Positions 37,590-45,370 of a stretch of DNA of 64,000 nucleotides are shown piece after piece. Both the position numbers and the translations under genes were made by a program. Location: contig CANRYS010000015.1 of NCBI GenBank assembly GCA_947644305.1, positions 1 to 64,000 on the forward strand. Reading direction: 5' to 3'. The notes under the pieces are model-generated. The model worked only from the letters and a program-made list of their open reading frames with translations, had not been told where the DNA came from and ran no database searches. Source of the stretch: an uncultured Roseburia sp. GTDB lineage: Bacteria; Bacillota; Clostridia; Lachnospirales; Lachnospiraceae. Each line of letters begins with the position of its first letter. Within the stretch, counting starts at the first letter, position 1.

Positions 37590-37910
37590 TTACCAAACCA
37601 GTTCATGTAATGCTTTAAGTACTTCTGCCACCTTATCCGCCTCTCTGCCTTCAAACAATCTTACTGCATTATATAACTCTGTATCGGAATAAATATCATC
37701 ACCCCGAACGATGTACTCACAGCTAGTTTCCAAACTGTCCGCAATACTTTTTAAGATACTTACAGAAAATCCTTTTTTGCCGAATTCAATTTCATATAGA
37801 AATTTCTGGGAAATATCCGCCATATCTGCAAGTCTTTCTCTTGAAATATTTTGTTGGTTTCTCAGCTGCATAATACGAAATCCTATCTCTGAATAATCTG
37901 CATTTTTCAT
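37590..37910 (-). CDS. XRE-family transcriptional regulator
   Basis: A 106-residue protein with an N-terminal helix-turn-helix (residues ~10-65: IGFRIMQLRNQQNISRERLADMADIS, then FLYEIEFGKKGFSV) and a short C-terminal helical part that may dimerise (DTELYNAVRLFEGREADKV). It resembles small phage-repressor-like regulators common in Clostridia. It lies 31 bp after another XRE gene on the same strand, and the two are probably coexpressed. The target is unknown. Confidence 0.8.
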   Translation of the reverse strand: MKNADYSEIGFRIMQLRNQQNISRERLADMADISQKFLYEIEFGKKGFSVSILKSIADSLETSCEYIVRGDDIYSDTELYNAVRLFEGREADKVAEVLKALHELVW

Positions 37911-37941
37911 TAATCATTTGTCTCCTTAAATAATGGTATCA

Positions 37942-38280
37942 CTATTTTTCCGCCACAAGATCCGCAATATAGTGTAACAACCTTGCCATGCATTGGCTGT
38001 CTTCTTCTCTCACATCCTTTTCTACTCTTATACACTCCGCTTCTGAAATCACACCTCCAAACAAATAGTTCATATCACAGTTATACCTGGTTGCCAAAAT
38101 GTAAGCATATTCACTGGATAGTCCGGTAGAACCGTTTTCTATTCGCAGAAGAGAATCTTTCACGATCCCAAAGGCTTCTGCTAGTTCATCCGCCGATATG
38201 CCATTTTTAATCCGAAACCGTTTCAAACGCCCTCCTATCCGAATATTTACCTCTGTTTTCTTCCGTGAATTTCTTTTCAT
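37942..38280 (-). CDS. XRE-family transcriptional regulator
   Basis: A 112-residue protein with a helix-turn-helix at residues ~15-70 (GGRLKRFRIKNGISADELAEAFGI, then DSLLRIENGSTGLSSEYAYILA) and the DMNYLFGG ending typical of this subgroup. The C-terminal ~35 residues are charged and helical. A related protein is encoded at 55019, near the agr genes. Its upstream region contains two gtcgttt half-sites 19 bp apart (see findings), a possible operator. Confidence 0.8.
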   Translation of the reverse strand: MKRNSRKKTEVNIRIGGRLKRFRIKNGISADELAEAFGIVKDSLLRIENGSTGLSSEYAYILATRYNCDMNYLFGGVISEAECIRVEKDVREEDSQCMARLLHYIADLVAEK

Positions 38281-38661
38281 AATATAGATCGCTCCTTTGG
38301 CTTTTTATTTCATCATACCAGTAATTAACCTTTCTGAAACGACCTATATGTCCATAAACGACACAACATGTTACAACGTACCTGTTTTTTCGGCATTTTT
38401 TCCATCCCTTAGCGGGCGTTCTAATGCCCTATTTCAGCCTTTATTCGACAAGATTCTACCTCAAATGACTTTTTATCCCAACAGACCAAAATTGCGACAA
38501 ACGACAAACCTACGATTTTTCTGTATCAAACTTTTCAAAAACAGCTTGACTTGTTCACGGGTGAATAGTTACAATATAGATAATAATATGCAAAAACTAC
38601 AACGGTGCCAACCATGGGATATCTAATCCCTTTAAAAATATTGTAGTAGGAGGATTTTATA
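38281..38661. other. 381-bp intergenic region with two promoters and possible operator repeats
   Basis: This gap between the divergent XRE gene and the hemerythrin gene holds no open reading frame that I would call. On the left, aaacgac occurs twice (38338 and 38357), facing the XRE gene. At 38492-38506 lies ttgcgacaaacgaca, nearly identical to the repeat half-site in the agr promoter at 52833. A good plus-strand promoter is at 38546-38575. Confidence 0.5.
38546..38575 (+). promoter_or_regulatory. Promoter of the hemerythrin-receiver gene
   Basis: TTGACT (38546-38551) and TACAAT (38570-38575) with an 18-bp spacer, followed by an ~80-nt leader and the ribosome binding site aggagg just before the ATG at 38662. 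Confidence 0.72.
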
Positions 38662-40011
38662 ATGGACAGCCAATTTGAATGGAAAGATGAATTCAAAATC
38701 GGAGTAGAGGTTATAGATAAAGAACATCAAAAACTTTTTAAAATTATCAATAAGCTCCTCGCGTTTAAAGAAGACGAAGCAACCCGTCAGTGGGCGTGCC
38801 GGGAAGGAATTAAATTCTTTAAAAAACATGCTGTCAGCCATTTTGCAGACGAAGAAGCGTATATGGATTCTATCAACTACGAAGGATTGGAACAACATAG
38901 GCATCTTCATAAAGGATTCCGCGAAAATACGCTTCCCGCACTGGAACAGGAGATGGAACAGTCAGCCTACTCCCCTGACTCAGTAGAACATTTTCTGGGC
39001 GTCTGTGCCGGCTGGCTGATCGGTCATACCCTAACAGAAGATATGGCCATCACAGGCAAGCAGATGAAAAAACAGTCAAACTTTCTGCCAAGTGAAAATC
39101 TTACGGCTATGAAGAAGGTGATCAAGCAGCTTTTGTTTGATATGTTTCAGTTGGAATCTCATCTGGTCAGCGACGCTTACAATGGAGAAAAGTTTGGAAA
39201 CGGCGTGTATTACCGTCTGATCTATGGAACCCCCAAAAATGAAAAGAAGCAGGAAGTCATTTTGGTCTTTGAAGAAAATCTGCTGATCAATACGGTAGGA
39301 AAAATTATAGGTATCAAAACAAATAAGTTGGATAATATGCTGGTCCATGCCGCCCGGTACACCGCCAGACAGTTTGTAAAGCGTGTTATGGAACAATTTC
39401 CAACAGAGGAAACATATGAGCTGAAAACGGAAAATCTCCTGGCCTATGATCAATTTCAAAAAGTCTTTACAAGACAAAACCCACACCTCAGCCTCTTGTT
39501 TAACACAGGAAGCGGTTATTTTGCCTACTGCGCCATAGCGCCCCATCTCCTTGAAAACAACATCGGCACACCGATTGAGGCCGATAACGCCATGGATGAA
39601 GTCAAAGAATATTTGAAAAAGCGAGAGACCGTAAGCGATAAGCCAAAAATTCTTGTAGTGGACGATTCTATGACGGTGCGGCAGCATATGGGGAAACTGT
39701 TAGGTGAGGATTATGATATCACGCTGGCAGAATCCAGTATTGCCGCCATCCGATGCATTACTTTAAATAAACCGGACCTGGTTCTTCTAGACTATGAAAT
39801 GCCGGTCTGCGATGGAAGGCAGACCCTAGAAATGATCCGTTCCGACCAGGCCCTTGCAGATATTCCTGTCATCTTTCTGACCGGAAGAAGCGACCCAGAT
39901 AGCGTAAAGAAAGTTAAGTCCTTAAAACCTGCAGGGTATCTTTTGAAAAATCTGGAACCCGCCGCGATAAAAGAAAATATTGATGCTTTCTTTGAAAAGA
40001 AAAAGCAGTAG
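38662..40011 (+). CDS. Bacteriohemerythrin fused to a CheX-like domain and a receiver domain
   Basis: A 449-residue three-domain protein. Residues 1-130 are a bacteriohemerythrin with all seven diiron ligands: H22, H60, E64, H79, H83, H122 and D127. These domains bind oxygen or sense it. Residues ~150-300 have a pattern like CheX/CheC phosphatases (VILVFEENLLINTVGKIIGI, then ARYTARQFVKRV). Residues 327-449 are a response-regulator receiver with phosphate acceptor D377 (LVLLDYEMP) and acidic pocket VVDDS. There is no DNA-binding output. A possible reading is an oxygen or redox input that alters receiver phosphorylation. It has its own promoter and no kinase beside it. Confidence 0.85.
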   Translation: MDSQFEWKDEFKIGVEVIDKEHQKLFKIINKLLAFKEDEATRQWACREGIKFFKKHAVSHFADEEAYMDSINYEGLEQHRHLHKGFRENTLPALEQEMEQSAYSPDSVEHFLGVCAGWLIGHTLTEDMAITGKQMKKQSNFLPSENLTAMKKVIKQLLFDMFQLESHLVSDAYNGEKFGNGVYYRLIYGTPKNEKKQEVILVFEENLLINTVGKIIGIKTNKLDNMLVHAARYTARQFVKRVMEQFPTEETYELKTENLLAYDQFQKVFTRQNPHLSLLFNTGSGYFAYCAIAPHLLENNIGTPIEADNAMDEVKEYLKKRETVSDKPKILVVDDSMTVRQHMGKLLGEDYDITLAESSIAAIRCITLNKPDLVLLDYEMPVCDGRQTLEMIRSDQALADIPVIFLTGRSDPDSVKKVKSLKPAGYLLKNLEPAAIKENIDAFFEKKKQ

Positions 40012-40029
40012 GATTTACATAGCTGATAT

Positions 40030-40125
40030 GAAACCTTCGACCATGTGTGGTGTATTTTGACGAGGAACAAGACTAGAGGATGGAAACGAAGTGGTTTGCC
40101 AAAATACACCATTCACGGAGGGTTC
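40030..40125. repeat. Long imperfect hairpin between convergent genes
   Basis: ggtgtattttg (40049-40059) pairs perfectly over 11 bp with caaaatacacc (40100-40110). Outer segments gaaacctt (40030) and agggttc (40119-40125) pair imperfectly, and a 40-nt apical region remains. It fills the gap between two convergent genes, so it could act as a terminator, but there is no T-run. I do not recognise the element. Confidence 0.5.
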
Positions 40126-40142
40126 AGATTCGCGCCATTGAA

Positions 40143-41654
40143 CTAGCTCAATACCGTTACCGCCAGGATATGTATATCCTTACAGTCAGGAAATTTTACA
40201 TAACTACATGTACTTTGGATGGCTGCCTCAACTCTGGTACATACGAGCTTTCCGGTATGATTCAGACCACCCGGCGTCTTATTTGTAAATGCTGCCTGCC
40301 AAATAACCGTTTCCCGGCTTAATGGCCGCTCCACCCAATCCGACACCGCTATCTTTTCTCTCACAACTTCCTCTTCATAGCCTATTTCCAGTTCTGCCAA
40401 TTGTGAACCATATGTAGCGTAAAGCAGGAGATAAATACCTTTAATCTTCTTATTAACCGGCAACACCTGACCCTCACATTTTAAACAATTAAACTCATCT
40501 GGAGCAACCTCTTTTAAGCCAAAGCTGCATTGTTCTGTCTCCCATATCCTCCCATATTCCAATACCTTATCTACATAAAAATCCTCTGGGTGAAGCATAT
40601 GTGTATATTCGTTGTATGGCAGTTCTAAAAATATCTCTTGCACAGGATCTTCCTGGTACGAATTTGCCCCGGCATACCTGTCACTTTCCTGTTCTCTGTA
40701 GATCTTTTCAAAACACTCTTTGGCACTGTTCTCCATCCGCTGTATCTTCTCCAAATTTTCTGCATATATATCCTGATAATTACGTACTTTCGATGGTGTC
40801 AATCTGCTTGTTGTATATTCTCTGTGCATTTTGACAGTAAGTATTTTTAGGGCTTCCCATTCCACGATAAGATCCCGCATCTGATCTGCCAATAAAGCGT
40901 ATTTGATACCGCACTCTTTGGTAAGATATTTTTCAAACTGAATATGTCTTCCCAGAATGATGTAAAAAAGATTGTATAACGGAATACGCCATATATTTTT
41001 TTGATCCCCAAACTCCCTCTGGACTTCAAAATCCTCACGTAACTTTTTTATTAAAGATTCTATATCCTTGCAATGAACCTTAAACTTTGCATTCTTGTAT
41101 ACTTTTTTTATTTTGGGTGCTTTAAAATCATTTAAGGATTTCACTTTAACCCGAATAAGGCTTAACAGACCCCGCTGCACATCACTCCAGCGGATCATGA
41201 CATTGGATTTGGAGGGCATCGTATCTACACACCAGACTCCCTCTTCCCCAACGCTTGTAAGAATTAAAAAATGTACTCTGTAATCATTCTGATTATACGA
41301 TTTTTGCCAGGGTATGGAATTCGTCTTAATTCCAGCCACTAAAAGCTGGTCCTCTTGTATACACTGACTGATTTTTGATTTTATTTCATGTTTTCCCAAA
41401 TTTCCCTGGGGCATAAAGTCAATGCCATAAATTTTTCTTACATGATCCTGAATACGCTTCTGACAAACCTTTAAGCCTTTTCCTATGACAAAATCCGGCA
41501 TATAGCGAATGCTCCAGGAATCCCATAACACCTTTTCATATTCCCCCCGGAAATAATTACATATAGTAAGGACTGTATTGTCGATACAATCCAGCCCTTC
41601 CATATTTACCGGAGTGATCTCCGAATTTAAATTTTCCATTCTATCACTTTCCAT
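40143..41654 (-). CDS. BtrH-like cysteine acyltransferase
   Basis: About 503 residues. The N-terminal half fits the BtrH_N family, named for the butirosin enzyme that moves an acyl group from a carrier protein to an amine. A catalytic triad of the cysteine-peptidase type is visible: C23 in MEGLDCIDNT, H128 in DYRVHFLIL, D144 in VWCVDTMPSK. The C-terminal ~300 residues are not recognised (helical, then a beta region). It follows the PaaK-like ligase gene and shares the locus with a carrier protein, so it probably uses an acylated carrier as donor. The start is uncertain: 41654, 41639 or 41705 are all possible. Confidence 0.72.
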   Translation of the reverse strand: MESDRMENLNSEITPVNMEGLDCIDNTVLTICNYFRGEYEKVLWDSWSIRYMPDFVIGKGLKVCQKRIQDHVRKIYGIDFMPQGNLGKHEIKSKISQCIQEDQLLVAGIKTNSIPWQKSYNQNDYRVHFLILTSVGEEGVWCVDTMPSKSNVMIRWSDVQRGLLSLIRVKVKSLNDFKAPKIKKVYKNAKFKVHCKDIESLIKKLREDFEVQREFGDQKNIWRIPLYNLFYIILGRHIQFEKYLTKECGIKYALLADQMRDLIVEWEALKILTVKMHREYTTSRLTPSKVRNYQDIYAENLEKIQRMENSAKECFEKIYREQESDRYAGANSYQEDPVQEIFLELPYNEYTHMLHPEDFYVDKVLEYGRIWETEQCSFGLKEVAPDEFNCLKCEGQVLPVNKKIKGIYLLLYATYGSQLAELEIGYEEEVVREKIAVSDWVERPLSRETVIWQAAFTNKTPGGLNHTGKLVCTRVEAAIQSTCSYVKFPDCKDIHILAVTVLS

Positions 41655-41682
41655 TTCTGTTTCTCTGATCCAAAACTCCTTT

Positions 41683-42876
41683 TCACAAATTCTTCTCCTC
41701 CACATTTGAAACAAACCACGCTAATTTACCTGTTTTTTCACTTGGGTATAGACAATTGACAAAGAAAAAGTGAAATCTGCCTTTCCCTTGATATTTTTCA
41801 TAATTTTCTAAAAATAACTGTTGTACCATATCCATTTCTTCTTCCTCATCTATAACAAGATATACGTCAAACTCATTGTAATCCTTTTGTATGATTTGAT
41901 ATTGAATCACTGCCTGCTGAAGAGCTAAGTTGATTTTATCAATCACACTGCAAAACAGGTCACTATGGCATTTTGTTCCATCGCTATTGTAAATCCAGTC
42001 GTTCTCTCTTGCCATGTTCAGTTCTATCATCGGTTCCTGACTTCCGCACTGACAATTGTGATCGTGAATTATTTTTCCTTTGTCCCCTATCTTGTAACGA
42101 ATAAAAGGCATTACCTTGTTATGTAATGATGTAATACATATATCATCTTCTTTTTCCCCTACCGTTTCAACATACACGTTTTCTGTCATTACATGCAAAC
42201 CACCATAAGGGCATTCATATGCGATACTATTTACCTCATAACACCCATACTGATCCGCCACCTTACATCCAAAAAAATCTGCTATGAAAGATTTAGCCTC
42301 ACCAGTAATCCGTTCCCCAGTAAGTTCAATGTACTTTAAGTCTGGTAATGGTGGAAGATTGTGTGCCTTTAACACCTTTGTAAAGAGCAGTATGATAGAC
42401 GGCTGTACAATCATCCATTTGGGATTAAATTCCACCATCCTATCATATATCTCCAATACCTTATTTTCCGATAGATCCATCTTATTGAAACCAATCCCAT
42501 ATTTTGTCTTTTCAATCTGGAGATCTTCCCCCTCTAAAATTTTAGTTGTAAAAAAGTAACACCTTTTATCTTTGGGTAATATCCCATAATATTTTTTCCT
42601 CTTGTTCCATAACGGCAACAATGATTTTATATTCTGGTCTTTTTTCCAAAGTATGTCGAGACAGTCTCCAGTAGATCCAGATGTCATAACATGCTCTAGT
42701 CTGTCTGACAAAAGATCCATCATGTATTCTGGTGAAAAAACGGAATCTATGTTTTGTCGGACCATATATTTATCAACGATCGGATAATCTTTCCACAACA
42801 TTATTTTCTCATGAAGCAAATCTTTGTAAAATGGAACTTGCTCATAGGCATATTCGGCCATCTTTTCTTTTATCAT
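41683..42876 (-). CDS. PaaK-like acyl-adenylating ligase
   Basis: A 397-residue adenylate-forming enzyme related to phenylacetate-CoA ligase. ATP-binding loop TSGSTG is at 65-70, the A5-type block is DQYGCYEVNSIAYE, the A7-type block RYKIGDKG binds ribose, and the catalytic Lys near the C-terminus is K384 in SEKTGKLAW. It activates a carboxylic acid as acyl-AMP and then transfers it to CoA or, given the nearby carrier protein, to its phosphopantetheine arm. The substrate is unknown. The ATG follows tgggag. A truncated, different member of the family lies at 51740-52002. Confidence 0.85.
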   Translation of the reverse strand: MIKEKMAEYAYEQVPFYKDLLHEKIMLWKDYPIVDKYMVRQNIDSVFSPEYMMDLLSDRLEHVMTSGSTGDCLDILWKKDQNIKSLLPLWNKRKKYYGILPKDKRCYFFTTKILEGEDLQIEKTKYGIGFNKMDLSENKVLEIYDRMVEFNPKWMIVQPSIILLFTKVLKAHNLPPLPDLKYIELTGERITGEAKSFIADFFGCKVADQYGCYEVNSIAYECPYGGLHVMTENVYVETVGEKEDDICITSLHNKVMPFIRYKIGDKGKIIHDHNCQCGSQEPMIELNMARENDWIYNSDGTKCHSDLFCSVIDKINLALQQAVIQYQIIQKDYNEFDVYLVIDEEEEMDMVQQLFLENYEKYQGKGRFHFFFVNCLYPSEKTGKLAWFVSNVEEKNL

Positions 42877-42901
42877 ATCTAACTCCCACTCTCTATAAAT
42901 T

Positions 42902-42955
42902 TTCCATCACAAACCAGCTCTTCAGAGTATCTATAATCCAATAAGCTCATTATAG
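42902..42955 (-). pseudogene. Eroded fragment of an Ig-like secreted protein gene
   Basis: The bases from 42902 (atcacaaaccagctcttcag, then agtat and aatccaataagc) closely match 50348-50395 inside the intact Ig-like gene, with small deletions. No reading frame survives. It is a third, almost vanished copy of the family and marks a past duplication between the LRR gene and the ligase gene. Confidence 0.62.
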
Positions 42956-42992
42956 AAGTATCATTATGACCTTACCGCACTTCTTCTGTAAT

Positions 42993-43946
42993 TTATTTGT
43001 GGTAAACTTTTATTTTTTTGTTCCCCTCTTTGAAAAGCGCTCGTACCTTTACCTTTTTCAAATTAAGCTTTTTTAGCTTATTATTTCGGCAGAAAAGAAC
43101 AGACAGCTTAGCATTCTGGGGCAAACGCAGGGAAGTCAGCTTACAGTCATTGCAGTACAGCTCCTTTAACTTCTTATTTTTTGACAAATTCAATTTACCC
43201 CATCCATTTCCGGAACAATCCAAATAGGTTAAGTTTTTTAATTTGCTAAAATTAGGTTTAGGCAATGGGCTATAAGAACAGATTAATTTTTTTAGTTTTT
43301 TACAGTTATTTACGTTAAACCTGCATTTTGTTTTTCCAAAATACTCAAATTCCGTCAACTGGGGTAACTTTTTTGGCAAAATAACATTTTCACCTACATG
43401 TACCTTTTTCAAGTTCGTGTGTTTACTAAGATCTTGAACTGGATAATCCTGATCCCAAACTGTATACAAGTAAATATCCTGCAACTGAGAATGTTGTGAA
43501 AGATCCAAGCCTTCCACAGAACCTGCTCTGCAAAAAAAGCGTTTTATTTTTTTGTTTTTTGATAGATCCAATTTTAAATCAAGTGCCATTTCACAGCCTT
43601 CATCACCCAATTCACTGTATTGTGACAATTCGTCTGCATCAATCTCTAGATCCTGCAGATTGGTAAAATATTCTATTCCTTGAAAATTTGCATCTGTTGA
43701 CATCCCACGTCCATACGCCAAATCCTGGTATGACAATTTTAATTTTGTTGTCTTACTGATCTCCCGATCACTTAATATACCATCCCTGTTCTTGTCTATA
43801 CTGGCTAAAATAAAGTCACGAAAATTCTTGTCAGGAAATGTACTTTCTGTAATTGGTATCTGTTCTGCCTGAACGGTATCTTTGTTCTGATTCATGCCAA
43901 ATAATAAAAGTCCAATAAATAATAAGTAAAATGCCTTTGTTTTCAT
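42993..43946 (-). CDS. Secreted leucine-rich-repeat protein with an EF-hand
   Basis: About 317 residues. A signal peptide covers residues 1-27 (cleavage near VQA). Residues ~45-60 contain the EF-hand-like loop DKNRDGILSDREI, which should bind calcium. The rest is a series of irregular leucine-rich repeats of ~22 residues (LKNLTYLDCSG, NKKLKELYCNDCKL, NAKLSVLFCRNNKL), rich in Lys and Cys. It is exported and probably binds a protein or glycan surface. The ATG at 43946 follows tgaggat. The open frame upstream is only the structured 5' element. Base composition is more A/T-rich than in the genes left of 40 kb. Confidence 0.8.
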   Translation of the reverse strand: MKTKAFYLLFIGLLLFGMNQNKDTVQAEQIPITESTFPDKNFRDFILASIDKNRDGILSDREISKTTKLKLSYQDLAYGRGMSTDANFQGIEYFTNLQDLEIDADELSQYSELGDEGCEMALDLKLDLSKNKKIKRFFCRAGSVEGLDLSQHSQLQDIYLYTVWDQDYPVQDLSKHTNLKKVHVGENVILPKKLPQLTEFEYFGKTKCRFNVNNCKKLKKLICSYSPLPKPNFSKLKNLTYLDCSGNGWGKLNLSKNKKLKELYCNDCKLTSLRLPQNAKLSVLFCRNNKLKKLNLKKVKVRALFKEGNKKIKVYHK

Positions 43947-43962
43947 ATAAATCCTCATTTCT

Positions 43963-44044
43963 GCGCTGCTTTTTGCGCATAAAGCAACTTTGTGTCTAGC
44001 AGCGCGCAGACACAAATTGCCGTGTGAAAAAATTTTTTTCACAC
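43963..44044 (-). promoter_or_regulatory. Structured 5' element of the LRR gene, second copy of the putP-type element
   Basis: On the minus strand a hairpin gtgtgaaaaaa/ttttttcacac (44022-44044) is followed by a second hairpin with a 9-bp core stem (44008-44016 with 43989-43997), extended by four more pairs after one bulge. Its 10-nt loop (43998-44007) contains agcagcgc, which is the exact complement of 43963-43970, right before the ribosome binding site. Layout and distances match the element at 6122-6257, while stem and loop sequences differ. The preserved complementarity suggests a folded RNA. Confidence 0.6.
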
Positions 44045-44135
44045 TATAACCCCTTTCGTACTATTAATATCACCTTATCATGCAGCTCCTAGAGAACGCT
44101 CCAGGAGCCGATAGCGATATGGAAATTCTCCTGGA

Positions 44136-44408
44136 CTATCTGCCCATCTTCTCTAAAATATAATCCATAAACTGTTCAAGAGAATCTAGATTGTCTATTA
44201 AATCTGACATATCTCCGGTTAACTCCGCATCATATTTCTCTTCCAAAGAAATGAGCAGATCTACCAGAGAAACCGAATCATATTTTAAATCTTCAAATAA
44301 ATCAAGATCCTTTATCGTTCCGTCTGTATGATTGGACCAAGTTTCCTCACTAAACTCAAAAATCATCCCCGCAAGTTCTTTTTCCAACTGAGCAAAGTCC
44401 TTATTCAT
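44136..44408 (-). CDS. Acyl/peptidyl carrier protein
   Basis: A 90-residue carrier protein. The phosphopantetheine attachment site is S45 in LKYDSVSLVDLL, helix II follows, and the chain is acidic with four predicted helices. It differs from the housekeeping AcpP (which has DSLD) and so is likely dedicated to this locus. It should accept the acyl group activated by the PaaK-like ligase and hand it to the BtrH-like protein. A good site (ggaggtaccactATG on the minus strand) precedes it. A deleted copy of the same gene is at 50040-50171. Confidence 0.85.
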   Translation of the reverse strand: MNKDFAQLEKELAGMIFEFSEETWSNHTDGTIKDLDLFEDLKYDSVSLVDLLISLEEKYDAELTGDMSDLIDNLDSLEQFMDYILEKMGR

Positions 44409-44473
44409 AGTGGTACCTCCTAATTAATTTCTTCATCTGTGTTTTCTCTACCGCTATTATAACTTCCTCCACT

Positions 44474-45370
44474 TTACATCCACTCGTTACTGGCAGCATA
44501 CCATTGTTCTGTAAACTCTTTTCTTCCTACCGTTGCTGTAAACGGTTTTGTCAGGAAATCTTTTATTGTTTTCAGCACAGTACTGTAATCATCCGTTTTC
44601 GAGTCGATTTTACGAACAAAAGCTCTCCATTTCTTCTGCATGGCTTCGTCATCATCAAAAGCTGTAATTTGCCGAAACTGTTCAAGTGTAAAACTATGTC
44701 CACGATTTTCAAAAGTCTTTCTTAATGCTTCTGTTAGCGTTGCTCCATCGAAATCAAATTTATTTGCAAGGTAATATATATCATAGTAGTCTTTCATTCT
44801 GCTGGAGAACTCCATAAGGCTAAGGATAGCGTCAATCTTTTCGGCTACCGTTGTTTCAAGGGAATAAGTATTTACTGTTGGTGCAATAAAATCATCAAGC
44901 TGCGTCGGAATTTTTCGCTTTTCCTGTTTTGGTACAATGACATCGCCAACGCCGAAATCGATACTGAACGGAGTTCTTGTATTCTTAATGTGGGCAACTA
45001 TCGATGCGCCAACACCCGCATATTTTTTTGTAACAGCAATAGGTGCAATATCCTTAATTTCAAAAGTAATAAAATCATTTCCTGCAGGAGTAACTATAAT
45101 TTCTTCTAATACAGATTTTAACCGTTCGGGAGTGCCTGGTACTTTACGAAGAAGAAAGTCAATATCTACCGTTACACGGCTGTCAAAATCGGTAACAGAA
45201 TATATGAATAATCCACCTTTAAGTACAAGGTTTTCAGAGTATTTAGATTTTTCCAAACGACGCAGAAACTCCTCTTGGCAGAAAAGTTGCAGGCAAAGCT
45301 GATAGCTTCTTCCACTTTCTTTTGCCTTGTTTTTCAATTTTGCAAGCACAGATGCAGCAATATCAGCCAT
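44474..45370 (-). CDS. abiEii: AbiEii-type nucleotidyltransferase toxin
   Basis: A 298-residue protein of the AbiEii/AbiGii family, the toxin of type IV toxin-antitoxin systems that act in abortive phage infection. The nucleotidyltransferase core is visible as GGLFIYSVTDFDSRVTVDIDF, which supplies the GG and the D-x-D metal site, with further family blocks ETTVAEKIDAIL and SRMKDYYDIYYLA. Such toxins transfer nucleotides to tRNA or other targets. It overlaps the antitoxin gene by 8 bp. It interrupts the secreted-protein locus and was probably acquired separately. Confidence 0.88.
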   Translation of the reverse strand: MADIAASVLAKLKNKAKESGRSYQLCLQLFCQEEFLRRLEKSKYSENLVLKGGLFIYSVTDFDSRVTVDIDFLLRKVPGTPERLKSVLEEIIVTPAGNDFITFEIKDIAPIAVTKKYAGVGASIVAHIKNTRTPFSIDFGVGDVIVPKQEKRKIPTQLDDFIAPTVNTYSLETTVAEKIDAILSLMEFSSRMKDYYDIYYLANKFDFDGATLTEALRKTFENRGHSFTLEQFRQITAFDDDEAMQKKWRAFVRKIDSKTDDYSTVLKTIKDFLTKPFTATVGRKEFTEQWYAASNEWM

